The translations under genes and the position numbers were made by a program. A DNA stretch of 64,000 nucleotides from Neisseria arctica. Lineage in GTDB: Bacteria > Pseudomonadota > Gammaproteobacteria > Burkholderiales > Neisseriaceae. Below, piece after piece: positions 38,616 through 46,739 of this stretch (positions are counted from its first letter, which is position 1; the number at the start of each line of letters is the position of its first letter). The stretch is taken from assembly GCF_022870905.1 (NCBI RefSeq), contig NZ_CP091510.1, positions 1,860,001 to 1,924,000 on the forward strand, in the 5' to 3' direction. The notes beneath the pieces were generated by a model. The model was given only the letters and a program-made list of their open reading frames with translations. It did not search any database and had not been told where the DNA came from.

Positions 38616-40163
38616 ATGAATACTATTCAAAAACTTGAATCATATTGGAAAAAGCCCTTTATTTATTGGCCGCTACTTATCGCATTCGCAGCAGCCACAC
38701 CTTTAACGTTCGCCCCGTATTATCATTTTTGGCTGATGCCCATTTTATTTGGCGCACTTATCCGGTTGATTGAACGTCGCCCGCGTTATGCCGTCCGTAG
38801 TGCATATTTTTTCGGACTAATCGGATATACGGCTCAATTCTACTGGGTACACACAGCATTACACGATGTATCCGGCCTACCCAATCTCTACGCAGTACCA
38901 TTTACCTTCTTGCTACCTGCATTTTTAGCCCTTTATCCTGCCGCTGCATTTTGGCTATGGGAAAAATTTACATTGCCCCGTTGGCTGCACATTGGGGTAG
39001 TACTTCCCATTTTATGGACACTTACCGAGTTTGCCCGGGAACGTCTGCTTACAGGTTTCGGATGGGGCGCATTGGGATACTCACAAATCGCTGATAACAG
39101 CCCGCTTGCCGGATTCGCCCCCATTGGCGGCATCCATTTGGTTACACTTGCGACTGCATTTTGCGGCGCATGGCTGGTTTTATTCATTAACAACGGCGGC
39201 CACACCAAACTGCGCCTTACCGCATTAGTGGTTTTAGCTGTCATATTATCGGCCGGCTTCTCTGCCCGTAATATGCAATTTACCCGCCCCGACAATACCC
39301 GCGCCACTATAGGACTGGCTCAAGGCAATATAGAACAAACACTTAAATGGAGCGACGACCAATTCGCCCCAACCATCGAACGCTATTATGAGCAAGTAGC
39401 CTACACACATGCTGATATCGTTATCTTGCCCGAAACAGCCATACCGGTTATCAGGCAAGCACTCCCGCCCGGCCTAATCAACCAATTTGCCGACCAAGCC
39501 AAACGTAACGGTAGTGCTTTGGCCATAGGTATAGCCCAATATACTGAAAATGAAACCGGTTATTTAAATTCGGTTATCAACTTGGCCGACTACGACCCGG
39601 ACAACCCGAAATTTCCTAGTTACTCAAAAAACCACTTAGTACCTTTTGGGGAATACAAGCCGCTGCCATCACTTATTCAACCTCTTTACAATATCATGGA
39701 TATGCCTTTGGCAGATTTCCAGCGCGGCGGCTCAAACCAACCAATTTTTCAAATGGCTAACCAAAAAGTTGCATTTAACATCTGCTATGAAGATGGCTTC
39801 GGTGACGAACTCATTGCAGCGGCCAAGCAATCTACTCTTTTAGCCAACGCCAGCAATATGGCTTGGTATGGCAAATCCAATGCTATGTTCCAACACTTGC
39901 AACAATCTCAAGCACGTACTTTGGAACTCGGCCGCTATATGGTACGCGCTACTAATACCGGGGCTACTGCCATCATTAATCCGAAAGGGCATGTAATTTC
40001 CTTAGCCCCCCCCAATACTGCCATTGTGTTAGAAGGCGAAATCGAAGGCTATACAGGAGAAACGCCCTATATGAGACTCGGTGGCTCTTGGCCTTTGGTG
40101 ATTTTACTAAGCATTCTCAGCCTTATTCTCTATACAGCCGGTAAACGCCGCCATATTCCCTAA
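38616..40163 (+). CDS. lnt: Apolipoprotein N-acyltransferase
   Basis: Inner-membrane enzyme that adds the third acyl chain to the N-terminal Cys of lipoproteins. 515 aa (E. coli 512). About six helices precede the periplasmic nitrilase domain and one final helix follows (WPLVILLSILSLILYTAG). The triad is E273 (VILPETAIP), K338 (YSKNHLVPFGEY) and C390 (FNICYEDGFGDEL). A run of eight C residues at 40006-40013 lies in codons for SLAPPN, about 50 residues before the end; slippage there would replace the final helix. Likely clients in this window are the DsbC and GltI lipoproteins. Preceded by an AG-type uptake sequence (38545-38556). Confidence 0.95.
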   Translation: MNTIQKLESYWKKPFIYWPLLIAFAAATPLTFAPYYHFWLMPILFGALIRLIERRPRYAVRSAYFFGLIGYTAQFYWVHTALHDVSGLPNLYAVPFTFLLPAFLALYPAAAFWLWEKFTLPRWLHIGVVLPILWTLTEFARERLLTGFGWGALGYSQIADNSPLAGFAPIGGIHLVTLATAFCGAWLVLFINNGGHTKLRLTALVVLAVILSAGFSARNMQFTRPDNTRATIGLAQGNIEQTLKWSDDQFAPTIERYYEQVAYTHADIVILPETAIPVIRQALPPGLINQFADQAKRNGSALAIGIAQYTENETGYLNSVINLADYDPDNPKFPSYSKNHLVPFGEYKPLPSLIQPLYNIMDMPLADFQRGGSNQPIFQMANQKVAFNICYEDGFGDELIAAAKQSTLLANASNMAWYGKSNAMFQHLQQSQARTLELGRYMVRATNTGATAIINPKGHVISLAPPNTAIVLEGEIEGYTGETPYMRLGGSWPLVILLSILSLILYTAGKRRHIP

Positions 40164-40170
40164 CAATCTG

Positions 40171-40240
40171 CCTGCTTAAGGCATTGAAAAAAGATAAAAG
40201 ATAGAAGTATAAATTTATCTATTTCAAGGCCTTAAGCAGG
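40171..40240. repeat. 70-base near-palindrome downstream of lnt
   Basis: Perfect 12-base arms CCTGCTTAAGGC (40171-40182) and GCCTTAAGCAGG (40229-40240). Inside them TTGAAA pairs with TTTCAA and GATAAA with TTTATC, giving an imperfect stem of about 27 bp. There is no U-tail, so it is not a classic terminator, although it sits 7 bases behind the lnt stop. It does not match Correia/NEMIS ends or the uptake sequence. Confidence 0.75.
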
Positions 40241-40480
40241 ATTTCTCCATATCGGCAATATCGTAATCCCCCCTTGCATGATATTACCCAAACAAACATT
40301 GCACACTCTCCATATCCCGAGTAAACTACTCAAATATTAAAAAACAATCAATTTTAAAAAAATACAAAATTTAACCTATTGCCCATTGAATCTATACATA
40401 ATTTAGTTATCTAATTCAAAACAACCAACGCCAATCGGTTGAATGCACCTCGTTAGCACACCCTCTAACTCTAAAAACCA
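40241..40480. other. AT-rich intergenic stretch upstream of rpoH
   Basis: With the palindrome this makes a 380-base gap between lnt and rpoH. No gene seen. The rpoH promoter is at its right end. Confidence 0.55.
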
Positions 40481-40517
40481 TGCTAGAATAAACGCCCCGC
40501 TGCTACTGTAAAGCAGC
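40481..40517 (+). promoter_or_regulatory. Extended -10 promoter and 5' hairpin of rpoH
   Basis: TGCTAGAAT (40481-40489) is an extended -10 element without a good -35. The predicted RNA would begin around 40496, directly at a 6-bp hairpin (GCTGCT 40499-40504 with AGCAGC 40512-40517), 27 bases before the ATG. Confidence 0.45.
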
Positions 40518-40543
40518 AGGCTCATACACAAAGGAAAAAACTG

Positions 40544-41410
40544 ATGACCATGAATACCGCTTTGACCCTGCCTGTTCCTACCGGCCACGGCAGCTTGGAG
40601 CAATACATTCATACTGTAAACAGTATTCCCATGCTCACCCCCGAAGAGGAAACTTCTTTGGCCGAGCGCCAACTCTCCGGCGATCTCGAAGCCGCAAAAA
40701 AATTGATACTCTCCCACCTGCGTGTAGTGGTTTCCATTGCCCGCGGTTACGATGGTTACGGCCTAAATCAAGCGGATCTCATCCAAGAGGGAAACATCGG
40801 CCTCATGAAAGCCGTAAAACGCTTTGAGCCCTCACGCGGCGCCCGTCTGTTTTCATTTGCCGTTCACTGGATTAAAGCCGAAATACATGAATTTATTCTG
40901 CGCAACTGGCGCCTGGTTCGCGTTGCCACCACCAAACCCCAACGTAAACTGTTTTTCAATCTGCGCAGCATGCGTAAAAGCCTCTCCGCTCTTTCTCCTA
41001 AAGAAGCACAAGCTATTGCAGATGATCTGGGCGTGAAATTAAATGAAGTGCTGGAGATGGAACAGCGCATGACCGGGCGGGATATCGGCATCATGGCTGA
41101 AAACAATGATGACGAAGACAGCTTTTCTCCCATTGATTGGTTGGCCGATAACGATAACGAACCTACTCAGCAAATTGCGCAAAAAGCCCATTACGAGCTG
41201 CAAACCACAGGCTTGCAAAATGCGTTGGCTCAGTTGGATGACCGTAGTCGCCGTATTGTTGAAACCCGCTGGCTGCAAGACGATGGCGGCATGACTTTAC
41301 ATGAACTGGCTGCAGAATACGGTGTATCTGCCGAACGTATCCGACAAATCGAAGCAAAAGCCATGCAGAAATTACGCGGCTTTTTAAGCGAAGAGGTTGA
41401 TGCCGTCTAA
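40544..41410 (+). CDS. rpoH: RNA polymerase sigma-32 (heat-shock sigma factor)
   Basis: 288 aa sigma-70 family factor. Region 1.2/2 (SLEQYIHTVNSIPMLTPEEE, GYGLNQADLIQEGNIGLMKAV), region 2.4 (FSFAVHWIKAEIHEFILRNW) and region 4.2 (LHELAAEYGVSAERIRQIEAKAM) are intact. The diagnostic RpoH box QRKLFFNLR is at residues 133-141, which separates it from RpoD and RpoS. It directs transcription of chaperone and protease genes; groESL at 52-54 kb is an expected target. Monocistronic: own promoter and a paired-uptake terminator. Confidence 0.96.
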   Translation: MTMNTALTLPVPTGHGSLEQYIHTVNSIPMLTPEEETSLAERQLSGDLEAAKKLILSHLRVVVSIARGYDGYGLNQADLIQEGNIGLMKAVKRFEPSRGARLFSFAVHWIKAEIHEFILRNWRLVRVATTKPQRKLFFNLRSMRKSLSALSPKEAQAIADDLGVKLNEVLEMEQRMTGRDIGIMAENNDDEDSFSPIDWLADNDNEPTQQIAQKAHYELQTTGLQNALAQLDDRSRRIVETRWLQDDGGMTLHELAAEYGVSAERIRQIEAKAMQKLRGFLSEEVDAV

Positions 41411-41443
41411 AAAGCTACTTTATCTTTAAAGTCTCTACAAAAT

Positions 41444-41474
41444 AAAGGCCGTCTGAAATTTTCAGACGGCCTTT
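41444..41474. terminator. Bidirectional paired uptake-sequence terminator rpoH/gluQ
   Basis: AAAGGCCGTCTGAAA and TTTCAGACGGCCTTT, nearly no loop, between the convergent rpoH and gluQ. Confidence 0.85.
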
Positions 41475-41514
41475 TAATCATTTTTATAGTTTTGAGATAT
41501 AAGCCGGAATTAGG

Positions 41515-42408
41515 CTACTCTGTGCAAATAGCCGTTTTCGGGAGGTTGGAAATATCCCAACAACCTACTGCCCAATCTAGCAAATCTTTTGGTCGAGCCA
41601 CCTGCGGTGCTTCCGGGAGGTTTAAATAAGCCAATACCTGTCTTAAGAGATGCTCACAAGCATTCAAATCCAAAGCGGGAGCTAAAGTCTGCTTTGACCA
41701 CTTCTGCCCTTTTGCATTCACCAGTAAGGGCAAATGTGCATATTTGGGTATTTGAATACCCAAACATTCTTGAAGCCATATTTGACGTGGTGTAGAAACC
41801 AGGAGATCCTGCCCGCGCACAATATGCGTAACGCCTTGTTCCGCATCATCCACTACAACAGCCAACTGGTATGCCCAGTAGCCATCTGCGCGTAATAAAA
41901 CAAAATCTCCGATTTCTTCGGCTAGATTTTGTTCATAATACCCGACAATCCTGTCTTCAAAACCAAACTCCTGCCTAGGCACCCGCATCCGCCAAGCCGG
42001 CTTCTTATTTAGAAGCCGTTTCTTATCCAAAGTTGCACAGTAGCCGTTATATACAAATCCGTCTGCCCCTATAGTTGCGGCTTCCTGCCAAACCTTACGG
42101 CTGCAATCACAAGGGTAAACTAAATCTTGAGCTTTCAAGTAGCCTAATACTTGTTGATAAGCAGCATCCCGACTACTTTGGTACAAGACCTGCCCATCCC
42201 ATTCAAAGCCGAACGCTTCCAAAGTGCGTAAAATATGATCGGCCGCACCGGGCATTTCGCGAGGCGGATCCAAGTCCTCCATACGCAACAGCCAGCTCCC
42301 CCCGTGCGCTTTGGCATCGATATAAGAAGCTACTGCCGTTAATAGAGAGCCAATATGTAACAGGCCCGTTGGGCTGGGCGCGAACCGTCCAATATAATTA
42401 GTCATCAA
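41515..42408 (-). CDS. gluQ: Glutamyl-Q tRNA(Asp) synthetase
   Basis: Paralogue of the GluRS catalytic core that glutamylates queuosine at position 34 of tRNA-Asp. 297 aa, without an anticodon-binding domain. HIGH-type motif is [21 protein letters not shown]-type motif is degenerate (GQKWSKQTL) as usual in this family. Zinc ligands are seen in YPCDCSRK and YNGYC. Its tRNA-Asp substrate gene lies at 5285-5361. Convergent with rpoH. Confidence 0.95.
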   Translation of the reverse strand: MMTNYIGRFAPSPTGLLHIGSLLTAVASYIDAKAHGGSWLLRMEDLDPPREMPGAADHILRTLEAFGFEWDGQVLYQSSRDAAYQQVLGYLKAQDLVYPCDCSRKVWQEAATIGADGFVYNGYCATLDKKRLLNKKPAWRMRVPRQEFGFEDRIVGYYEQNLAEEIGDFVLLRADGYWAYQLAVVVDDAEQGVTHIVRGQDLLVSTPRQIWLQECLGIQIPKYAHLPLLVNAKGQKWSKQTLAPALDLNACEHLLRQVLAYLNLPEAPQVARPKDLLDWAVGCWDISNLPKTAICTE

Positions 42409-42571
42409 ATATTCACTAATTAAAAATTATGATTTAAAACTCTGAATCCCTAACTTTTATTCCGAATGAATCCTAATATGATTCAAGATAGAAGGGGAAT
42501 TTTATAACAATTTGCACACTGGTCTACCGGACGATTTCAGACGGCCTCTTTCATTATCCATGCTATTGAAG

Positions 42572-42580
42572 TGTTATAAT
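42572..42580 (+). promoter_or_regulatory. Extended -10 promoter of tsaB-rimI
   Basis: TGTTATAAT (TGnTATAAT) 31 bases before the tsaB ATG, with no good -35. An AG-type uptake sequence lies just upstream (about 42537). Confidence 0.5.
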
Positions 42581-42611
42581 ACCCGCTGTTTTACACGATA
42601 CCGAAAAATTT

Positions 42612-43283
42612 ATGCTCCCAGATTTCTCCCGCCCCATCCTTGCCATTGATACCAGTACCAGTTATCTATCAATTGCATTGCATACCGATAGCCAGCAATT
42701 CCTATACCATGAAGATGTCGGCCCCAAGCAGTCTGAACTGATTTTGCCTCATATCCGTCATCTTATGGATGAAGCCGATATTAAAATTTCAGATTTAGGA
42801 GCTATCGTATATGCACAAGGGCCCGGAGCATTTACCGGATTGAGGGTTGGGGCAGGTATTGCCCAAGGTTTGGCCACTCCATTTCATATCCCGTTAATTG
42901 GTATACCTTGCTTAGATGCAGTTGCCTATCAAGTTAAAGGGGAATGTATTTTAGCCGCTACAGACGCCCGCATGGGCGAAGTGTTTTACGCATGGTTCGA
43001 TACCTGCACCTCGCAACGGCTAAGCGACTATCAAGTCGGTAAAGCCACTGCCATTCCCTTACCTGAAAATGCCAGCAACCCACAAGGTATCGGCAATGCT
43101 TTTTCATTGGCAGAGCCTCCCCCGCTAAACGGCAAAAGCGATATGCCAACCGCCTCAAAATATCTTGTATTAGCGAAAACACAACGCTATCCTGCCACTG
43201 AGCCTGCTCATGCCGAACTTTTATATGTTCGCAACAAAATTGCGCTAACCGCCAAAGAGCAAGCCGTACGTAAAGGGCTATAG
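42612..43283 (+). CDS. tsaB: tRNA threonylcarbamoyladenosine biosynthesis protein TsaB
   Basis: ASKHA-fold partner of TsaD, needed for t6A37 modification of ANN-decoding tRNAs. 223 aa. N-terminal ILAIDTSTSYLSIAL, then LIYAQGPGAFTGLRVGAGIAQG-type block (AQGPGAFTGLRVG), the TsaD-interaction core. First of three overlapping or near-touching genes tsaB-rimI-UDG-like, a common beta-proteobacterial order. Confidence 0.94.
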   Translation: MLPDFSRPILAIDTSTSYLSIALHTDSQQFLYHEDVGPKQSELILPHIRHLMDEADIKISDLGAIVYAQGPGAFTGLRVGAGIAQGLATPFHIPLIGIPCLDAVAYQVKGECILAATDARMGEVFYAWFDTCTSQRLSDYQVGKATAIPLPENASNPQGIGNAFSLAEPPPLNGKSDMPTASKYLVLAKTQRYPATEPAHAELLYVRNKIALTAKEQAVRKGL

Positions 43284-43284
43284 T

Positions 43285-43731
43285 ATGTGGGAAATACGCA
43301 GAGCCATAGAGGCAGACTGCCGTGCATTGGCAAATTTGGATGCGACAGGCAATCCCTCGCCTTGGACAGATAAACAATTTCAGACGGCTTTATACAACCG
43401 CCATAATGAAATTTGGGTCATAGAAAATAAACAAACTTTGGCAGGGTTTATCGTTTGGCAAACCATTGCCGATGAATCGGAATTACATTTGCTTGCCGTT
43501 AACCCCGCGTTCCGGCGCCTGGGCCTAGCTTCGAAGCTACTACAAAAATGGTTTGAAAAAATTAAAGAACAAACTGTAAAACGCTGCCTGCTTGAAGTAC
43601 GTGCCGGAAACCAAGCAGCTCAAGCCTTATATGTAAAGCACGGCTTTTGTGAATGTGGTCGCCGCCGGCACTATTACAGTTTACCTGACGGCAATCGTGA
43701 AGATGCTGTATGGATGGAGAAAATATGCTAA
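43285..43731 (+). CDS. rimI: Ribosomal protein S18 N-alpha-acetyltransferase
   Basis: GNAT acetyltransferase of 148 aa. The acetyl-CoA loop is AVNPAFRRLGLASKLL (R/QxxGxG/A-like), with LEVRAGNQAAQALYVKHGF as the C-terminal GNAT block. One base separates it from tsaB and it overlaps the next gene by 7 bases. An uptake core is embedded in the coding region (43379-43388). Confidence 0.92.
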   Translation: MWEIRRAIEADCRALANLDATGNPSPWTDKQFQTALYNRHNEIWVIENKQTLAGFIVWQTIADESELHLLAVNPAFRRLGLASKLLQKWFEKIKEQTVKRCLLEVRAGNQAAQALYVKHGFCECGRRRHYYSLPDGNREDAVWMEKIC

Positions 43732-44513
43732 GCAGTCGCTATATCCACTTGCATGAAGCTTTGGGCTTAGGGCCAATATGGCTTCTACGAGGAGCCAAAG
43801 TACTATCTTCCGACCATGAAAGAAATACCCACGAAGCCGAGAAAAATTTTACAACGGCAAAGCAAATACCGACTCCCCACGATTCACATATAGCATCACA
43901 ACCCCAACCTGAAAATCATGCCCGGTTAGCAGCTATGGCAGCCATCGGATCACTGCCTGCGTCCACCGGCATGACAATCCGAAAAAATCAGGTAGATATT
44001 TCCGCATCATATTCCGACGCTCATTCTTCAAAAAACACGCAAAGCCAATCTATAATTGAAGCAACCGTTGCCCCGACAGCGAATATCAAACCTGTTCCGC
44101 TAATGATTGTCAGCATCTGCCCTGCCCCCGAAGATAACTTAGCAGGAGAATTATTTAGCGGGGATGTTGGCATTTTACTGAGTAACATGCTGAAATCTAT
44201 TAATTTATCAAATGACACCGTATATAAAACTACCTGGGTAAACAATACAGCTATCTTTAGTCCTAATCCGACAACCGAACAAATCTATGCAGCTCTACCC
44301 CGTATACAAGCCGAATTGAAGCAAGCTGAAGCCTCTGCCATATTGTTAATGGGGCAAATTTTCGAACAACCCGAACAATCTGATGTGCTAAACACCTTAT
44401 GCGGTAATACTCCCCACTTTATCATTCCCCATCCTGCACGCCTACTTCGCCAACCACAACTAAAAGCCGAAACTTGGAAAACACTAAAAAAAATCCAGTC
44501 ATTACTCAAGTAA
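43725..44513 (+). CDS. Uracil-DNA glycosylase-superfamily protein, degenerate active site
   Basis: 262 aa. The first 25 residues (YIHLHEALGLGPIWLLRGA) resemble the N-terminus of the UDG-like gene that usually follows rimI in beta-proteobacteria. Residues 25-120 are a non-conserved Ser/Thr/Gln-rich linker. From about 125 a UDG-fold domain is visible: LMIVSICPAPEDNLAGELF where family 4 enzymes have GEAPG, then ILLSNMLKSINL, SAILLMGQIF and the motif B position IIPHPARLL. The motif A Glu and the four Fe-S cysteines of family 4 are absent, so glycosylase activity is doubtful. The ATG overlaps the rimI stop (ATGCTAA). Confidence 0.75.
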   Translation: MLSSRYIHLHEALGLGPIWLLRGAKVLSSDHERNTHEAEKNFTTAKQIPTPHDSHIASQPQPENHARLAAMAAIGSLPASTGMTIRKNQVDISASYSDAHSSKNTQSQSIIEATVAPTANIKPVPLMIVSICPAPEDNLAGELFSGDVGILLSNMLKSINLSNDTVYKTTWVNNTAIFSPNPTTEQIYAALPRIQAELKQAEASAILLMGQIFEQPEQSDVLNTLCGNTPHFIIPHPARLLRQPQLKAETWKTLKKIQSLLK

Positions 44514-44634
44514 AGATAGGTTAAACTTGTAAGTGCCCAATAAAAACAATATCAATATCATAAAATTTCGCAAATCACAAATCTACATAAAAATAAGTAA
44601 AAGCTGTTTCTCATCCTTCCCAATATGCCGGAAT

Positions 44635-44666
44635 AAAAATAACCGCTCTTCAGAGCGGCTATTTTT
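44635..44666 (-). terminator. Intrinsic terminator of sspA-sspB
   Basis: AAATAACCGCTCT and AGAGCGGCTATTT with a 2-base loop plus one wobble on the minus strand; the U-tail is encoded by the A-run on the left. Confidence 0.82.
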
Positions 44667-44674
44667 CAATAGAA

Positions 44675-45100
44675 TTACTTCACTAAACGCAAACCTTTTT
44701 TAGCTTTGGCTTTTTTATCTGTCGAGCCATCTTCAACAGCTTCTGCCGTCTCCTCCTCTACGTGGATAGTTTCTTTTCTCTGAGGTTCATAAGGCTCTAA
44801 TTCAAAACCTAAACCTTCGCCATTTTCCCGAGAAAAAAAGCTGATTACATGCCCGACAGGAATCCATATCTCATGTGCAACGCCACCGAATCTAGCAGAA
44901 AAACTGACCCATTCATTATCGATTACCAAATTATGGCATGCACTTGCACCAATATTTAATACGATTTCGTTATCCCGAACATATTGCATCGGAACACGCG
45001 TATGTTCATTAACCCATGCCACAATGTGCGGCGTATAGTTATTATCCATACACCATTCATATAATGCACGTAATAGATAAGGTTTGGTAGAAGTAGTCAT
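44675..45100 (-). CDS. sspB: ClpXP protease specificity-enhancing factor SspB
   Basis: Adaptor that hands ssrA-tagged proteins to ClpXP. 141 aa. Structured domain about 1-105 (KPYLLRALYEWCMDNN, NIGASACHNLVI, FSARFGGVAHEIWIPVG), then an acidic flexible linker and the C-terminal ClpX-binding motif LRLVK (compare LRVVK). 23 bases downstream of sspA. Confidence 0.94.
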   Translation of the reverse strand: MTTSTKPYLLRALYEWCMDNNYTPHIVAWVNEHTRVPMQYVRDNEIVLNIGASACHNLVIDNEWVSFSARFGGVAHEIWIPVGHVISFFSRENGEGLGFELEPYEPQRKETIHVEEETAEAVEDGSTDKKAKAKKGLRLVK

Positions 45101-45123
45101 TTTCTATCCTGTTCCAGACGGCA

Positions 45124-45729
45124 TTATCGGCGCATAGCTTTTTCTGCGGGAGTAAGTGCCTCGATAAATGCTTCGCGCTGGAAGATACGCTCAGCATATT
45201 TCAATAATGGTGCAGCACTCTTGCCCAGTTTGATATCATAATAATCCAAGCGCCAAAGCAATGGAGATAATGCCACATCAATCATCGAAAAATCTTCGCC
45301 CAATACATATTTATTTTTTGCAAATGCCGGAGCCAACATAGTCAAGCCTTGTGCAATTGCCTCACGGGCTTTCGCTTGCTCTTTATTACCTGCCTCAGGG
45401 TTTTCTAATACTTGGACATGACTGAACAGCTCTTTTTCCATACGGTACAGTACTAAACGACCCCGCCCACGCATTACAGGATCACCAGGCATTAACTGAG
45501 GGTGCGGGAAGCGTTCATCAATATATTCATTAATAATATTAGATTCATGTAGAATTAAATCACGCTCCACCAATACCGGTACCTGATTGTAAGGATTCAT
45601 TACGGCCAGATCTTCCGGCTTATTAAAGATATCAACATCCTTAATTTCAAAATCCATGCCTTTTTCAAACAAAACAAAACGGCACCGTTGGCTAAATGGA
45701 CAAGTAATACCCGAATACAAAGTCATCAT
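45124..45729 (-). CDS. sspA: Stringent starvation protein A (GST fold)
   Basis: RNA-polymerase-associated protein with a glutathione-S-transferase fold. 201 aa: thioredoxin-like domain (TLYSGITCPFSQRCRFVLFEKGM), then VLVERDLILHESNIINEYIDERFPHP-type block, here split as NQVPVLVERDLIL and NEYIDERFPHPQL, and an all-alpha domain. The gene order petABC-sspA-sspB is typical of beta-proteobacteria. ATG doublet at the start (MMTLYS). Confidence 0.93.
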   Translation of the reverse strand: MMTLYSGITCPFSQRCRFVLFEKGMDFEIKDVDIFNKPEDLAVMNPYNQVPVLVERDLILHESNIINEYIDERFPHPQLMPGDPVMRGRGRLVLYRMEKELFSHVQVLENPEAGNKEQAKAREAIAQGLTMLAPAFAKNKYVLGEDFSMIDVALSPLLWRLDYYDIKLGKSAAPLLKYAERIFQREAFIEALTPAEKAMRR

Positions 45730-45888
45730 AATAAATACTGCTCCTAAACAGGCTCGGTTTCAGACGGCCTTTAATATTTGCAAAGTTAGCAAATTATAAA
45801 GAATTTCTTAAATTTCTTCCACAAAATCAATTCAAGACATTGATTTAAATATAAATTTCACCAACGTATCATCAGGTTAAAAGTCAAG

Positions 45889-45920
45889 AAAAAAGGCAAA
45901 ACCTATTGGTTCTGCCCTCT
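45889..45920 (-). terminator. Intrinsic terminator of petABC
   Basis: GGCAAAACC and GGTTCTGCC (one wobble on the minus strand) around TATT, with an A6 run on the left giving the U-tail. Confidence 0.8.
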
Positions 45921-45936
45921 TAAATAATCTACTTAA

Positions 45937-46725
45937 TTAATGCACATCTTTCCAATATTCTTTTTTCAGGAAGTATGCCAAAGGTAACATAACTGCCAGC
46001 AAGAACATTAAAACGATATAGCCAACCTGTTTACGCTGTATTTGGGCAGGCTCTCCCATGTATACCAAGTAATTCACCAGATCACGGGCATAGTCATCAT
46101 ATTCTTTTTCGATAACCTTACCATTGGGTAAACGTCGACTGTGTAAGCCAGTGGACTCCCAATATAACTTGGGTACTAAGTTACCATGCTCATCGGTTTC
46201 CATTACAGGGCGGCCTTTAGCATCCAATTCTACCGCACGAATACCTTGTTGTTCCCACAAAGGATGAGGCATTGCCGCATTAGGTAAAACGGTATTATTC
46301 CAACCTGTCGGGCGGGTAGGATCTTTATAAAAACCGCGCATATAAGCATACAAGTAGTCTGCACCGCGTGAACGGGCAATCAAAGTCAAATCAGGCGGAG
46401 CAACACCAAACCATTTTTTGGCGTCCTCAGGTGCCATAGCGGCCTGCATCACATCACCAACTTTATCTGTGGTGAACATCAAATTTTTCTTAATTTGATC
46501 TTCAGTCAAACCTAAATCTTGCAGACGGTTAAACCGCATACCTGAGGCCGAATGGCAAGACAAACAGTAGTTGGTGAAAATTTGAGCGCCGCGCTGCAAG
46601 CTGACTTGATCACCCAAATCAATATGGACTTTTTCATAGTTCGCGTGACCACCTGCCGCAAAAGCCGCCCCCATCGGAACTGCGAAAAGCAGTACGGCAA
46701 ACCAATTTTTAAGTGTTTTTTTCAT
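45937..46725 (-). CDS. petC: Cytochrome c1 of the bc1 complex
   Basis: Membrane-anchored c-type haem subunit of ubiquinol:cytochrome c reductase. Signal peptide FAVLLFAVPMGAAFA, haem motif CLSCHSASG, the Met-ligand region (VGDVMQAAMAPED; PNAAMPHPLWE), and a C-terminal anchor helix (VGYIVLMFLLAVMLPLAYF). The ATG at 46725 (MKKTLKNWF) gives a standard signal; the frame extends to 46740, which would overlap the petB stop. About 262 aa. Confidence 0.96.
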   Translation of the reverse strand: MKKTLKNWFAVLLFAVPMGAAFAAGGHANYEKVHIDLGDQVSLQRGAQIFTNYCLSCHSASGMRFNRLQDLGLTEDQIKKNLMFTTDKVGDVMQAAMAPEDAKKWFGVAPPDLTLIARSRGADYLYAYMRGFYKDPTRPTGWNNTVLPNAAMPHPLWEQQGIRAVELDAKGRPVMETDEHGNLVPKLYWESTGLHSRRLPNGKVIEKEYDDYARDLVNYLVYMGEPAQIQRKQVGYIVLMFLLAVMLPLAYFLKKEYWKDVH

Positions 46726-46739
46726 TCTTACTGCCCTCA

